From CAZABP01 sp964483245 (GTDB lineage: Bacteria; Planctomycetota; UBA1135; UBA2386), in contig CAZABP010000001.1 of the NCBI GenBank assembly GCA_964483245.1, forward strand, positions 124,001-188,000: a DNA stretch of 64,000 nucleotides, written 5' to 3'. Below are positions 44,090 through 54,460 of this stretch, piece by piece. A program made the translations under genes and the position numbers. A model generated the notes under the pieces. The model made no database searches. It saw only the letters and a list, made by a program, of their open reading frames with translations, and was not told where the DNA came from. Each line of letters starts with the position of its first letter. Position 1 is the first letter of the stretch.

Positions 44090-47000
44090 CGCGCCTGCTC
44101 GAGCAGCTTCGTCGCCAGCTGTGCCGTGCGGCCGCGGCGGTCGAGCTTGGGCAGCGCCGCGACCAGCTTGGCAACGCCCTCCTCCTTGCGGCCAGCCGCG
44201 ATCAGGGCCCGGCCGTAGTCGACGTCGAAGTCCGGCTCGTCGCGTTCGTTCAGCTCCCCATGCTCGCGACGGCGTTGCTCCAGCCGCGCGCAGATCGCGA
44301 CGGCCTCCGCGCCGTCGCCGGACAAGATCGCCAGGACCGCCTGCAACCGCTGCAACGGCTCGTCGTGCGGACACCAGCGCTGCAGCTCCGCCAGCAGCGG
44401 ACCCGCGGCGGCGGCGTCCTCGAGGTCGCGCACGAGCAGCGTCACGAGCTCACGCTTGGGCGCGATCGCGTGCGGCCCGGGCGCCTCGGCGACGGCCGCT
44501 TCGAGCAGCTTGCGCAACTCGAGGCGGCCGGCGCGGGCGGCAGCTTCGTCACCGGCCCGCTCGCAGGTCTCGATCCACAGCCGCTGGTCGTTCGCGAGCG
44601 TGCTGGGTTGCTGCGGGCCATGGCGCGCGTCCGGCAGACCGCCGAGCACGCGCATCGCCTCGGCCGGGGCGTCCAGCGAGGTGTACTCCCGCGCGATGTT
44701 GCGCAGCCGCTCCGCACGCTGCTCTGGGGCACTCTCGGCCAACAGGTCGGCTTCGATCTCGAGCGCCTGCTCCCGCTGGCCGGTCCGCAGCAGCAATCCT
44801 GCCGCGACGATCCGCTGCACCTGCGCTTCGCTGTTCCAGCGGCCATACCACCAGCTGTCGCCGCCACCGCCCGAGAACGTGAACTCGAACGGATTGCCGT
44901 CGTCGGAGACCGAGTGGTACGAGTACGAGCTGTAGCGGTTGCCGCCGGCGGCCCCCTTGCCACGCGCCAGGAACCGCAGCGCCGGGCTGTCGAAGTCGAG
45001 CACCTCGCGCAGGTGCTCGAGTCCGCGTTCCGGCTCGCCGGCACGCGCCCACAGGCGCGCGCCCTCGAGATGTTCCTCGGCGCTCGGCGGGCGCTTGCGC
45101 TGTTCGAGGCGTTTCTCGTACAGCTCCGCCAGCGCGCGTGGTTCACCCGCCATGCGCAGTGCCGATTCGCGCAGCTGCTCCGCCTGCCGGCGTGTCGAGG
45201 GCTGCGCGACCAACTGGTCGACCTTGGCGCGCAGCTCGTCGAGCCGGCCTTCGCGGCGGTACAGATCCGCCAGCAGCTCCTGCGTCCCGCGCGCGACGCG
45301 CCATTCGCCGTCGGCCCAGATGTAGTCGTACGAATCGGACTGCACGCCGTACAGCGTCAGCGGACTCAGCAGGCGTGACCACGCGAACGCCTCGACGCGG
45401 TCGCGCTGACCACTGCGGTCGAGCGCGCGCAACCAGGTGGACCACGGTGCATCCTCGTGCAGCAGGAACTCCCGCTGCAGCGCCGTCAGCGCGCGGTCCG
45501 GGCGGCCGACGCCGAGCCAATGCACCGACGTGAACCGCATCTGCCAGTCGCCACGCCAGTAGCCGAACGGGTTCGAGTACGGCGTGCGGCGGACGAACGG
45601 CGCCCGCCAGGCGGCTTCCGCCTCGGCGTCGTTCCCCTGCAGCGCGTGCAGCAGCCCGATCTGGTCCTGCGTCTTCTGTGCCAGGCTGTGGTAGGTCCAG
45701 TCGCCGGACGTGACCCACTCCCGCTCGATCCGCTCGCGGAACTTCTGCAACACGGCGATCCGGTCGGCGACGCGGTCGGTCGGTTCGAGGGCGGAGTTCA
45801 GCACCGACATCGCGACGATCCGATCCGGCTCGAGCGCGAGCGCGGCGCGCGCCTTGGTCTCGGCGCCGGCGAAGTCCGCCCGCGCCAGCGCGAGCACGGC
45901 CGCCCGCTCGAGGCCGGCCGCGCTGTCCCCGCCATCGAGCAGCGCGTCCCGCTCGGCTGGCGGCAAGGCCGCGAGACCGTCGAGCAGCAGCGAGCGCATG
46001 TCGTCGTAGAAGCTCCAGATCTGCCCGCGCGCCTCCTCGATCGCACGCAGTTGATGCTGCAGCGCCAGCTTCAGCTCGCCTGCCTGCCAGGCGCAGCGCG
46101 CCAGCTCGCTGAACCAGTCCTTGCGCTCCGGATCGAGCGCGCGCGCCTGTTCCCGCGCCGCATGCTCCTGCGCGAACAGACGCTTGCTCTGCAGCCACTC
46201 GGCGTGCTCGACGAGGCCGGCGGCCGTGCCGAGGTCGTGCGACTCGCGGTGGCGCGCAATCGCATCCTCCTTGCGGCCGGCCTGCCACAGCAGCTCGGCC
46301 AGTGATCGCAGCGACTGCTTCCGGGCGTCGCCACCGGTGCGCGCCAGCCGCTGCTCGGCACAGTCGAGGACGGTCGCCGTGTCGCCGCGGCGCGCCGCGA
46401 GCTGCTGCAGCGCCGACAGCGCCTCGTCCACCTCGTCCTCGTACTGCAGCCGCTCGCGGTGCAGCGCTTCGAGCTCCGCCTCCTTGCGCAGCTCGGTGTA
46501 GACGCCGATCAGCGCCGAGCGCAGCTCGCTGTCACGCTTGTCCTTGCGGAAGTCCGCCTCGAGCTCGGCGACGAACTCGGCCAAGGTCCCAGCCCGCCGG
46601 TGCAGCTGCAGCAGCAGGCTGCGGCTGTGATTGTCGCCACGCGCCATCAGGTACGCCTCGCGCACGAGTGGCATCGCCTCCGCTTCGCGATCGAGCTCGA
46701 GCAGCAGGTTCGCCTCGCCGAGGATCCGGTTGCGGTCCTTCGTCGCCAGCTTCGCCGACCACTTGCGGTACCACTCGAGCGCCTTGTCGAGCTCGCCGCG
46801 GGCGCGGTAGATCTGGCTGACGAGCTGGAACGTCGCCGCATTGGTCTCGTCGACCAGCGACGTCACGAGCTCTTCCGCCTGCTGCTCCTTGCCCATCGCG
46901 CGCAGGATCGATGCCCGCAGCAGCCGGAGCTGGTCGCGCTGCGTCATCGATGCCCCTTCGCTCCACGTCCGCGTCTCGGAGCCGCCGTAGACGCGTTCCA

Positions 47001-50000
47001 TCCGATCCAGGACCGCGAGCGCACCGGCATGGTCGTCCTCGAGCCGGCGCAGACCGAGCAGCAACGGGTACAGGTAGACCTCCTTCGGGCTCATCTCGAC
47101 GGCGCGGCCGAGGTCACGCTCGGCGGCGGCGACGTCGCCGGTCGCGAACGCCGCAGCGGCCATGACGAGCAGGTCGTCGACCGTCTCCCGCTTGCCGAAC
47201 GCCTGCTGCAGCGCCTCCGCCAGCACCGCCGGCTCCGGATGCTGCACCGCGACCATCAGCAGCTCGCGCCAGCGCTGCTCGCGCTGCTGCAACGACCCGG
47301 CCTCGGCCAGGGCTTCGAGGACCCGCGTGACCGCCGCCCGCGTGTCGCCGCGCGCGAGCTCGAGCCGGGCCAGCCGCGAGCGGAGCTGGTCCTTGCGCCA
47401 CTCGTTGGCGCGCATCCGCACGAGCTCCTTCTCGTACAGCGCGTGCGCGTCGTCGACGAGCTGCTTGTCGAGGAACCAGTTGCCGGGCGAGAACTGATCG
47501 TTGCCGCCGGCCCGCTCCTCGAGGGAGCGGACCAGCTCCTTTGCCTCGTCCTCGTTCCCCTGCGCCCATAGCCAGTTCGCGAGTCCGACGCCGCGCTGGA
47601 TCTTCTCGTACGGTGACGTCGCCTCGTCGAACAGCTGCCGCTGCATCGCGATCGCGGTCGCTTCGTCGCCGACGGCGGCCGCCGCCTGCACGACGATCTC
47701 CTTGGCGCGCTCGAGGTACGGCGCGCGGTCGACGACGATCTTCGCTTCGGCGAGCGCCTCGGCCCAGCTGTGGTCCTTGAACAGCCGCTCGACCAGCCGC
47801 ATCCGCTTGCGCACGTTCGCCTGGTCACGCTCGACCTCGGCGCGCAGCAGCACCGCCGTCAGCGGCGGCTCGCCCAGGCGCTGGCGGATCTTCTCGAGCT
47901 CGGCTTCGCCTTCCTGGGCGTACCACTGCTGGGTCCCGGTCGTGCGCGCGAGCAGCTTCTCGATGACGTCGCGCGCCTGCTCGAGGTCCCCCTCGTCGCG
48001 GCACGTGCGCGCATACTCGAGCGTCAGCCATTCGTCGTTGACAACGGAACGCAGCAGCCGCAGCACCGGCAGCTTGGCCGGACCGAGGTCCTGGTTCTTC
48101 AGCGCATCCAGCGCCTGCCAGGACAGATCGCGGAACGCGACCGGATCCTCGGTCTGGGTCCGGCGCAGGAACTCCAGGATCCGGCTGCCGAGCTTGCGCT
48201 CGACGAGGTTGCTCAGGATCGCCTGGTAATCGTCGCTGACGTCGAACTCGTCGCGCGAACCGCGCCACGACGAGCGGTAGTAGCGCGTGCCGGAGCTGGA
48301 CGAGTAGTAGCTGACCGAGCTGATGTTGCTGGAGGGGTTCTGGCCCGGCGCGGACGGCAGCAGGCGCGTCGGCGGTGTGCTGGTCTCGCCGGCCTCGGTG
48401 CGCCGGCGCCGCCGCTCGACTGCGATGATCTCTTCGCGCATCGCGATCATCTCGTCGTGCGCGCCGCGGCGGATCCGCAGCGCGGCGATGACGCGCCGTA
48501 CGTCGAGATCGTCCGGCAGCAGCGCGAGCGAGCTCACGTACACCTGCTCGGCCAGATCGATCTGTTTCTCGCCGATGTGGTAGTCGGCGAGCTTGATGAC
48601 TTCGTCGCGGTAGTCGAGCTCGAGCGAACGCAGATCCCCCGAGCCGGCCGTACGCGCCGCGGCGAGTCGTTCGGCCGCGGCGGCGACCGCCCGCTGCAGC
48701 ATCGCCTGCACGTCGGCCGCCTTGCCGCTCTCGCGCAGGACCAGCTCCGCCTTGTCGGCATGCCCATGGTCGCGCAGCAGCGACCAGGCCTGCAGATGCT
48801 CGCCCTCCGCCGCCAGCAGCTCGCCGAGCGGCAGCGCGGCGCGCGCGACCGTGCCGGCATAGCGGCGCCAGAAGTACAGCTGCGCCGGATCGCGGCGCAA
48901 CCGCTCGCCGTCGGCCAGGACCTGCTCGAGCACCTCGCGCGCCTTCGCCTTGCAGTCCTCCTGGTACAGCACGAGCCCGAGCGACGCGCGCTCGCCGAGC
49001 CTCTTGGCACCGGCGATCGCGTCGGCGACCGCCTGCTGCAACGCCGTTTCGTCGCCGGCCGCCCGCTGCAGCCGGACCAGCTTCTCGCGCAACGCCGGCG
49101 GCTGCGGCAGCGATTCGGGATGGCGGAACGACTTCGGCAGGTTCCACGACGGCACGTCGACCTCGCGGCTCAGCTCGAGCAGCTGCTCGTCGCTGACCCG
49201 CCGCCGCACCTGCCGCGGCAGCTCGTCGAGCAGATCCTTGCGCGTGCGCCGGAACTGGACGAGCTCGCGCGCCTCGAGCTCCTGCTGCACCGCCGGATCC
49301 GCGTCGGTCCACCAGGCTTCCAGCCGCCGCAGCTGCTCGGCGGCGTCGGCGTAACGGCGGTCGTCGATCAGCCGCTGCGCCAGCCGCGCCAGCGCGATCG
49401 GTTGCGCCGGTGCGAGCTCGAGCGTGCGCCGCAGCGCCGCCTCGGCATCCGCAACGCGGCCGAGCGCCTCCAGCAGCACCGCCCGTTCGACCAGGACTGC
49501 CGCGTCGTCGTGGCCGTCGCCGAGCGCGGCGAGCCGTGCTTCGGCGACCGGCGCATTCGCGATCCAGGTGCCGACCAGCACGGTCTCGACATGCTCGCGG
49601 AACGACGCCGGCGTGTGCTCCGGCGGGATCGGGTACTTGCTGAAGTCGCGCTCCAGCAGCTCGTGCAGGAAGTCGGCCAGCTTCTGCGGCGAACGGTCGC
49701 GCCAGGCGAAGTGCTGCTGCACGGCCGTGAACAGCGCGAGGTCGGCCGGCCGGCGGCGGGCCTCGGCGAGCAGGATCGGACCCCAGTGTTCCGACAACCC
49801 CCGCTCCTCGAAGTAGCTCTGCGCCGCCTGCAGCCGCTGCTGCCCGAACGCTGGTGACCAGCGCATGTTGCGGCGTGTGTTCCGGCGCGTCTGCGCGAGC
49901 TCCTGCGCGCGTTCCTCCTCACGCGTCTTCTCGTCCTGCTCGCCGCGCATCCCGAACAACCGCAGCCCCGCCTGCACCGCGTCGTCCCGCCGGCCGACCT

Positions 50001-52839
50001 GCACGTACAGCTTGCCGACCAGCTCCAGCGACGGCCGGTGGAACGGCCGCAGGTTCAACGCGCGCTCGAGCACCGTGACCGCCTGGTCGTTGCGACCGCG
50101 CTGGTGCAGCGCTTCGGCCAGCGCCGTGTACGCGCGCAGGTTGCTCGGCTCGCGTGCGATCAACCGCTCGTGGTACGCGATCGCCTCGTCGTACATCTCG
50201 TAGCGCTTGAGCAGCGAGCCGGCGCGTTCCTGGTCGCGGATCTGCACCACCCAGCTGCGCGCCTCTTCGCTGCGGCCGAGTTCGAACAGCATCCGCGCGA
50301 CGCCGCTGAGGTGCGTGTCGCGGTCGGCATCCGGCTGCTTCAACAACGCCTCGTGCACGCCGCGCGCGCGCTCCCACTCCTCGAGCGATTCGAGCAGCTC
50401 CGCCTGCCGCGCGAGCAGCTCGCGATCGTGCGGCTGCGTCTGCAGCGCACGCTCGACGTGGTCGAGACCGCGCACATAGTCGCCGGCGCGCATCAGCAGA
50501 TCAGCCAGCAGCTGCGCCGACTGCACTTCGTATGGGTTCTCGGCCACCGCCGCCGCGAGCGCGTCGGTCCGCTCGTCGAGCACCCCCTGCTCACCGTAGA
50601 GCTGGAACAGCCGTTGCCGCGCCAGCGAACGATCGCGCGGGTCGACCGCCTCGGCGGCGACGGCGAGCAGTTGCTTCTCCGCCTCTTCGTACTGCCCGGT
50701 CTGGCTCAGCGCGTGCGCAAGCCGCAATTGGATGTCGACGTCGCGCGGCTTCAGCCGTGCCGCCTGCCGGAACGCCTCGAGTGCCTCCGGCACGCGCTGG
50801 ATCTCCAGGAACTCGCGCCCCACCTCGACGAACACCGCCGCGTTGTCTGGGTTGTCGCGCATCGCGCGCTCCCACACCTCGATCGCGGCATCCAGGTCGT
50901 ACAGCTCGAGGTGCAGCCGCGCGACCTCGCGGAACTGGCGCCGCCCCTCGCCCGGAATCGCGATCGCGAGCTGCGAGTACTGCTCGAGCGCGTCGTGGAA
51001 CCGACCACTGTCGGCCAGCAGCCGCGCCAGCAACCGGCGTGATTCCGCATCATCGGGACGGGCTTCGATCGCGCTGCGGTAGGCGCGCATCGCCGCCTCG
51101 AAGTCGCGCGTCCGCGTGTGCGCGCGCCCGAGCACGTACGCCGCTCCGGCGCCACCACGCCGGCCCGCCTCGGCCAGCAGCTCCTCATCGCGTCCGGCGC
51201 GGAACATCGCCGCGACCAGCATGTTCGCGGCGGCGGCCCGGTGCCCCGATCCGTCATCGTCGTTCTCGACGACCTCCCACAGCAATGGCAGCGCCTCGTC
51301 GAGCCGGCCAGCGCTGGCGATCAGGTCCGCCAGCGCGAAGCGGATCTCGTGGTTGCCTGGCTCGAGGGCCAGCACGTCGCGCAGCACCTGCTCGGCCCGC
51401 TCCCGCAGACCGTTCTCGCGCAGCACGCCGACCAGCGCCTCGAGCGAGCGGGGCTTGCCGGCCGAGCGTGCGATCGCGGCCTCGAGGACGGCGACCGCGC
51501 GCTCCGGCTGCTTGCGGCCGAACAGGAACTCGGTCAGCTCCGTCACGCGCTGCATCGATTCCGGCTCGAGCTCGACCGCCTGCTCGTAGAGCCGGATCGC
51601 GTCGGCATCGTGCCCCCAGGTCGCGAACATCGACGCCAGCCGCGCGCACAGCGAGGCGTCCTTCAGGTTGCGCGCCAGCGCCTTGTCCCACTGGTTGCGG
51701 GCTTCGGCGAAGCGGTCGCTCTTGGCGAACAGCGTGCCGAGCTCGAGATACAGCTCGAGCTCTTCGGGTCGCTCGGTCAGGATCCGCTGGTAGGTCTGGA
51801 TCGCGGCGTCGACGGCCCCGCTCTCGACCTGCAGCTCCGCCAGCCGGCGCGCGAGGCGCACGTCCTTTGGATGCTTCGGCGCGACCGCGGCCAGCACCTC
51901 GATCGCCTGCTCGCGCTGGCGCGTCTCGATCAGCACGCTGGCCAGCAGCTCGGTCGCCGCGAGGTCATTGCTGCCGGCGGCATGCTGCTCCTGCAGGCGC
52001 GCCAGCAACCCCTCGAGCTTGCCGGTGCGGCGGTGGATCGCGACGACGCGCAACTCGATCTCGCGCCGCAGCCAGTTGCCGCGGTCGGTCAGCGCGAGCA
52101 CGCGGTCGTAGGTCGCGAGCGCCGGCTCCAGCTCCCCTTGCAGCTCCTGCAGGCGGCCGAAATCGCGCAGCACGCGGCAGTGCTGTGCCGGATCCTCGCG
52201 GCTCTCCTCCAGCAGCGGTTGATACGCCGCAGCCGCCTCGGCCAGCAGGCCGGACTCGGCCATCAGCTGCGCGACGCGCAGGCGGCGCGCAAAGCTGCCG
52301 CCATCCAGTTCGCCGATCCGGCGCCACGTGGCGAGCGCCTGGTCACGTGCACCACGCTTGAGCTGCGCGGTGCCGATCTTCTCGAACAGCTGGCTCTTCT
52401 GCTCGGCACTGCGCGCACCGCTCAGCGCCGCTTCGAACGCGCGTGCGGCCTGGTCGAAGCGCGCGAGCCGGTTGTAGATCTCACCGAGCGCCTGGTGCAC
52501 CTCCGGCGTGCGGCCCGGAATCGCCTCGAGCACTTCGAGCGCGTTCTGCTCCTTGTCCGCCCGCAGCAGCAGCCGGCCGTAGATCAGCGCCGGGCCTTCA
52601 GCGTCCGGAGTCTTCTCGACCTCGGCGGCGAACTTCTCGAGCTCCGCTTCGAGCGCGTTGCTGGCGACGACCTGCTTGAAGTAGCGGTCGAACAGCCCGG
52701 TGTGCGCCGGCTGGTTCTGCAACAGCTCACGGAGTTTTTGCAGCTTGCGGGCCGCTTCCTCCGGCGAGTCCTGCGCCGTCAGCGGCGCGAGGAGTGGCAA
52801 CAGGCACAGGATCCACAGCAGGAAGGTCTTCCGCGGCAT
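44086..52839 (-). CDS. Giant secreted TPR protein (2917 residues)
   Basis: The product starts with a signal peptide (MPRKTFLLWILCLLPLLAPLTAQ) and continues as a nearly unbroken array of tetratricopeptide-like helix pairs, for example ALGEIYNRLARFDQAARAFE and LRLAHALSQTGQYEEAEKQL in the first third. Two low-complexity insertions interrupt the helices: one rich in Ser/Tyr/Arg (encoded around 48240-48350, e.g. SSVSYYSSSSGTRYY) and one rich in Gly/Ser/Tyr/Trp (encoded around 44850-44950, e.g. SSYSYHSVSDDGNPF). No catalytic domain, anchor or sorting signal is recognised. The start at 52839 is chosen for the signal peptide. Its stop is coupled to ogt. It is likely a periplasmic or outer-surface scaffold; partner unknown. 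Confidence 0.85.
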   Translation of the reverse strand: MPRKTFLLWILCLLPLLAPLTAQDSPEEAARKLQKLRELLQNQPAHTGLFDRYFKQVVASNALEAELEKFAAEVEKTPDAEGPALIYGRLLLRADKEQNALEVLEAIPGRTPEVHQALGEIYNRLARFDQAARAFEAALSGARSAEQKSQLFEKIGTAQLKRGARDQALATWRRIGELDGGSFARRLRVAQLMAESGLLAEAAAAYQPLLEESREDPAQHCRVLRDFGRLQELQGELEPALATYDRVLALTDRGNWLRREIELRVVAIHRRTGKLEGLLARLQEQHAAGSNDLAATELLASVLIETRQREQAIEVLAAVAPKHPKDVRLARRLAELQVESGAVDAAIQTYQRILTERPEELELYLELGTLFAKSDRFAEARNQWDKALARNLKDASLCARLASMFATWGHDADAIRLYEQAVELEPESMQRVTELTEFLFGRKQPERAVAVLEAAIARSAGKPRSLEALVGVLRENGLRERAEQVLRDVLALEPGNHEIRFALADLIASAGRLDEALPLLWEVVENDDDGSGHRAAAANMLVAAMFRAGRDEELLAEAGRRGGAGAAYVLGRAHTRTRDFEAAMRAYRSAIEARPDDAESRRLLARLLADSGRFHDALEQYSQLAIAIPGEGRRQFREVARLHLELYDLDAAIEVWERAMRDNPDNAAVFVEVGREFLEIQRVPEALEAFRQAARLKPRDVDIQLRLAHALSQTGQYEEAEKQLLAVAAEAVDPRDRSLARQRLFQLYGEQGVLDERTDALAAAVAENPYEVQSAQLLADLLMRAGDYVRGLDHVERALQTQPHDRELLARQAELLESLEEWERARGVHEALLKQPDADRDTHLSGVARMLFELGRSEEARSWVVQIRDQERAGSLLKRYEMYDEAIAYHERLIAREPSNLRAYTALAEALHQRGRNDQAVTVLERALNLRPFHRPSLELVGKLYVQVGRRDDAVQAGLRLFGMRGEQDEKTREEERAQELAQTRRNTRRNMRWSPAFGQQRLQAAQSYFEERGLSEHWGPILLAEARRRPADLALFTAVQQHFAWRDRSPQKLADFLHELLERDFSKYPIPPEHTPASFREHVETVLVGTWIANAPVAEARLAALGDGHDDAAVLVERAVLLEALGRVADAEAALRRTLELAPAQPIALARLAQRLIDDRRYADAAEQLRRLEAWWTDADPAVQQELEARELVQFRRTRKDLLDELPRQVRRRVSDEQLLELSREVDVPSWNLPKSFRHPESLPQPPALREKLVRLQRAAGDETALQQAVADAIAGAKRLGERASLGLVLYQEDCKAKAREVLEQVLADGERLRRDPAQLYFWRRYAGTVARAALPLGELLAAEGEHLQAWSLLRDHGHADKAELVLRESGKAADVQAMLQRAVAAAAERLAAARTAGSGDLRSLELDYRDEVIKLADYHIGEKQIDLAEQVYVSSLALLPDDLDVRRVIAALRIRRGAHDEMIAMREEIIAVERRRRRTEAGETSTPPTRLLPSAPGQNPSSNISSVSYYSSSSGTRYYRSSWRGSRDEFDVSDDYQAILSNLVERKLGSRILEFLRRTQTEDPVAFRDLSWQALDALKNQDLGPAKLPVLRLLRSVVNDEWLTLEYARTCRDEGDLEQARDVIEKLLARTTGTQQWYAQEGEAELEKIRQRLGEPPLTAVLLRAEVERDQANVRKRMRLVERLFKDHSWAEALAEAKIVVDRAPYLERAKEIVVQAAAAVGDEATAIAMQRQLFDEATSPYEKIQRGVGLANWLWAQGNEDEAKELVRSLEERAGGNDQFSPGNWFLDKQLVDDAHALYEKELVRMRANEWRKDQLRSRLARLELARGDTRAAVTRVLEALAEAGSLQQREQRWRELLMVAVQHPEPAVLAEALQQAFGKRETVDDLLVMAAAAFATGDVAAAERDLGRAVEMSPKEVYLYPLLLGLRRLEDDHAGALAVLDRMERVYGGSETRTWSEGASMTQRDQLRLLRASILRAMGKEQQAEELVTSLVDETNAATFQLVSQIYRARGELDKALEWYRKWSAKLATKDRNRILGEANLLLELDREAEAMPLVREAYLMARGDNHSRSLLLQLHRRAGTLAEFVAELEADFRKDKRDSELRSALIGVYTELRKEAELEALHRERLQYEDEVDEALSALQQLAARRGDTATVLDCAEQRLARTGGDARKQSLRSLAELLWQAGRKEDAIARHRESHDLGTAAGLVEHAEWLQSKRLFAQEHAAREQARALDPERKDWFSELARCAWQAGELKLALQHQLRAIEEARGQIWSFYDDMRSLLLDGLAALPPAERDALLDGGDSAAGLERAAVLALARADFAGAETKARAALALEPDRIVAMSVLNSALEPTDRVADRIAVLQKFRERIEREWVTSGDWTYHSLAQKTQDQIGLLHALQGNDAEAEAAWRAPFVRRTPYSNPFGYWRGDWQMRFTSVHWLGVGRPDRALTALQREFLLHEDAPWSTWLRALDRSGQRDRVEAFAWSRLLSPLTLYGVQSDSYDYIWADGEWRVARGTQELLADLYRREGRLDELRAKVDQLVAQPSTRRQAEQLRESALRMAGEPRALAELYEKRLEQRKRPPSAEEHLEGARLWARAGEPERGLEHLREVLDFDSPALRFLARGKGAAGGNRYSSYSYHSVSDDGNPFEFTFSGGGGDSWWYGRWNSEAQVQRIVAAGLLLRTGQREQALEIEADLLAESAPEQRAERLRNIAREYTSLDAPAEAMRVLGGLPDARHGPQQPSTLANDQRLWIETCERAGDEAAARAGRLELRKLLEAAVAEAPGPHAIAPKRELVTLLVRDLEDAAAAGPLLAELQRWCPHDEPLQRLQAVLAILSGDGAEAVAICARLEQRRREHGELNERDEPDFDVDYGRALIAAGRKEEGVAKLVAALPKLDRRGRTAQLATKLLEQAR

Positions 52840-52920
52840 CGGTTCGACTCGGCAGGCGGTTGCGGGGGAACCAGGGGGGGCGATGATAGCCGCGTTCCAC
52901 AGCTCGCCCGGAGCGTGCAG

Positions 52921-53991
52921 ATGATGAAGGCGATGTTCCATGGTCCTGCGCTGTGCCTGCTCTCGCTCTGGAGCGCAGGCGCGACCAACGCGCAGCAGAT
53001 CCAGGGGTTCGAATTCGAGGTCACGACGCTGGGCGGGCAGAAGCTCTCGTCAGCGCAGCTGACCGGGAACGTCCTGCTGGTCGATTACTGGGGGACCTGG
53101 TGTCCGCCGTGCCGCGAGGCGATCCCGGTGCTCGAGGGGCTGTACCGCAAGTACAAGCACTACGGCCTCGAGATCGTCGGGCTCAGTTATGAGAGCGCGG
53201 CGACGCCGGAGGCGGCGGCGGAGAAGGTGCGCACGTTCGCCGGCAAGCACGGGATCACGTACCCGCTCGCGCTGGGGACCCCGCAACTGCAGGCGAAGGT
53301 GCCCGGCTTCAGCGGCTATCCGACGATCCTGATGTTCGATCGCCAGCTCGCGCACCGCGAGACGATCGTCGGTTTCAGTCCGGCCGAGGGACGCAAACTC
53401 GAGGAGTTCGTCCGGCGCGCGCTCGGGCTCGCACAGGAGGATGCCCCGGAGCGCGAGTCCGTCGTGGATCCCGACGCGGAGCCGGCCGAGGAGGTCGTCG
53501 AGGCGCAGCCGGAAGTGCGCGAGCTGCCGGCGGGCGTGATCTTCAAACCGGGCGACGGGGACCGCGGGTTCACGTTCACGGCGACCGACGCCGACGACAA
53601 GGAGTTCGACTTCGCGCAGTTGCGCGGCAAGCCGGTGTTGCTGGCCCTGACGTCCACCTGGGACGGGGAGGCACGCAAGACGGCTGCGTTCCTACAGGGG
53701 CTGCACACCAGGTTCGGCGCGCAGGTCCAGGTCCTCGCCGCGTCGATGGAGATCCCCAAGCAGGAGGCCGCCAAGCTGGCCAAGATCCGCGAGTTCCGCG
53801 ACGAGTTGCAGCTCGGCTACCGGCTGTTCCCGGCCGGCCTGGGCCTGTCGAAGAAGGTCCACCTCTACTCCGGCATGCCGACGTACCTGCTGTTCGACGC
53901 CGAAGGGGTCCTGATCCGGCGCGACGACGGCAACTCGGAACAGAAGCTGACCGAGCTCGAGCAGCAGGTCGCCGGCCTCGCCGGCGGGTGA
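52921..53991 (+). CDS. TlpA-like protein with two thioredoxin domains, second without cysteines
   Basis: A 356-residue exported protein (signal peptide through about residue 24). The first thioredoxin domain has the redox motif WCPPC (Cys61, Cys64) and the cis-proline GYPTILMF, as in TlpA/ResA disulfide reductases. An acidic linker (DPDAEPAEEVVEAQPE) joins a second domain, GFTFTATDADDKEFDF to the end, with the same fold markers and a cis-proline region GMPTYLLFD, but the motif is STWDGEARK and no cysteine remains. The second domain must be structural or binding. GGAG lies about 8 bases before the ATG; a second ATG three bases on is possible. It diverges from the giant TPR gene by 81 bases. 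Confidence 0.85.
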   Translation: MMKAMFHGPALCLLSLWSAGATNAQQIQGFEFEVTTLGGQKLSSAQLTGNVLLVDYWGTWCPPCREAIPVLEGLYRKYKHYGLEIVGLSYESAATPEAAAEKVRTFAGKHGITYPLALGTPQLQAKVPGFSGYPTILMFDRQLAHRETIVGFSPAEGRKLEEFVRRALGLAQEDAPERESVVDPDAEPAEEVVEAQPEVRELPAGVIFKPGDGDRGFTFTATDADDKEFDFAQLRGKPVLLALTSTWDGEARKTAAFLQGLHTRFGAQVQVLAASMEIPKQEAAKLAKIREFRDELQLGYRLFPAGLGLSKKVHLYSGMPTYLLFDAEGVLIRRDDGNSEQKLTELEQQVAGLAGG

Positions 53992-54019
53992 CGCGTAGCG
54001 TGGGACTCAGGGCTGCCGG

Positions 54020-54460
54020 CTACGGCAGCTCGCTCAGCCGGCGTGCGAGCTCATCCAGGTCCAGCGTCTGCAGCTCGTCCGACTGGATCGGCGGCAGCGT
54101 CTTGAACTTCTGATACTCGTCGATGCTGCTGAGCTCGACGTAGTCGCGGTAGCTCATGCCGTCCTTCGCCTCCCGGGTGCGCGTGGCGCGGGTGCGTGCC
54201 GAGCCGTCGGCCAGCAGCCGGCGTTCGAGCGTCTGCTTCGCGCGCATGCAGATCTGCAACGTGTTCTCGAGGTTGCTGCGGATCCGCACGAGCCGCTCCT
54301 CGTTCGCGCCCGGCAGGTCGATGCTGCGCGCGATCTTGGCGATCGCGACCTCGAGGACGGCGATCAGGCAGTTGAGCTTGGTCAGCAGCCGGGCGCGGTA
54401 TTCCGCGGATCCGAGTGCGGGGCGTTCGTCGTCGGGGCCACGACCTTGGTTGCCTTGCAT
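54020..54460 (-). CDS. Unknown cytoplasmic protein, helical
   Basis: A 146-residue protein with no signal peptide or membrane segment. Residues 20-85 form predicted amphipathic helices (YRARLLTKLNCLIAVLEVAI, RIRSNLENTLQICMRAKQTL), and the C-terminus ends in an acidic leucine-rich helix (LQTLDLDELARRLSELP). GGAAG 8-12 bases before the ATG is a plausible ribosome binding site. It is convergent with the TlpA-like gene and lies downstream of the rseB-like gene on the same strand, with 188 bases between holding no gene that I see. I do not recognise a family. Confidence 0.6.
   Translation of the reverse strand: MQGNQGRGPDDERPALGSAEYRARLLTKLNCLIAVLEVAIAKIARSIDLPGANEERLVRIRSNLENTLQICMRAKQTLERRLLADGSARTRATRTREAKDGMSYRDYVELSSIDEYQKFKTLPPIQSDELQTLDLDELARRLSELP

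Noticed and set aside
51118..52920. In-frame upstream extension of the TlpA-like gene by about 600 codons
   Set aside because: The extension is antisense to the giant TPR gene. A signal peptide and a Shine-Dalgarno sequence support the start at 52921.
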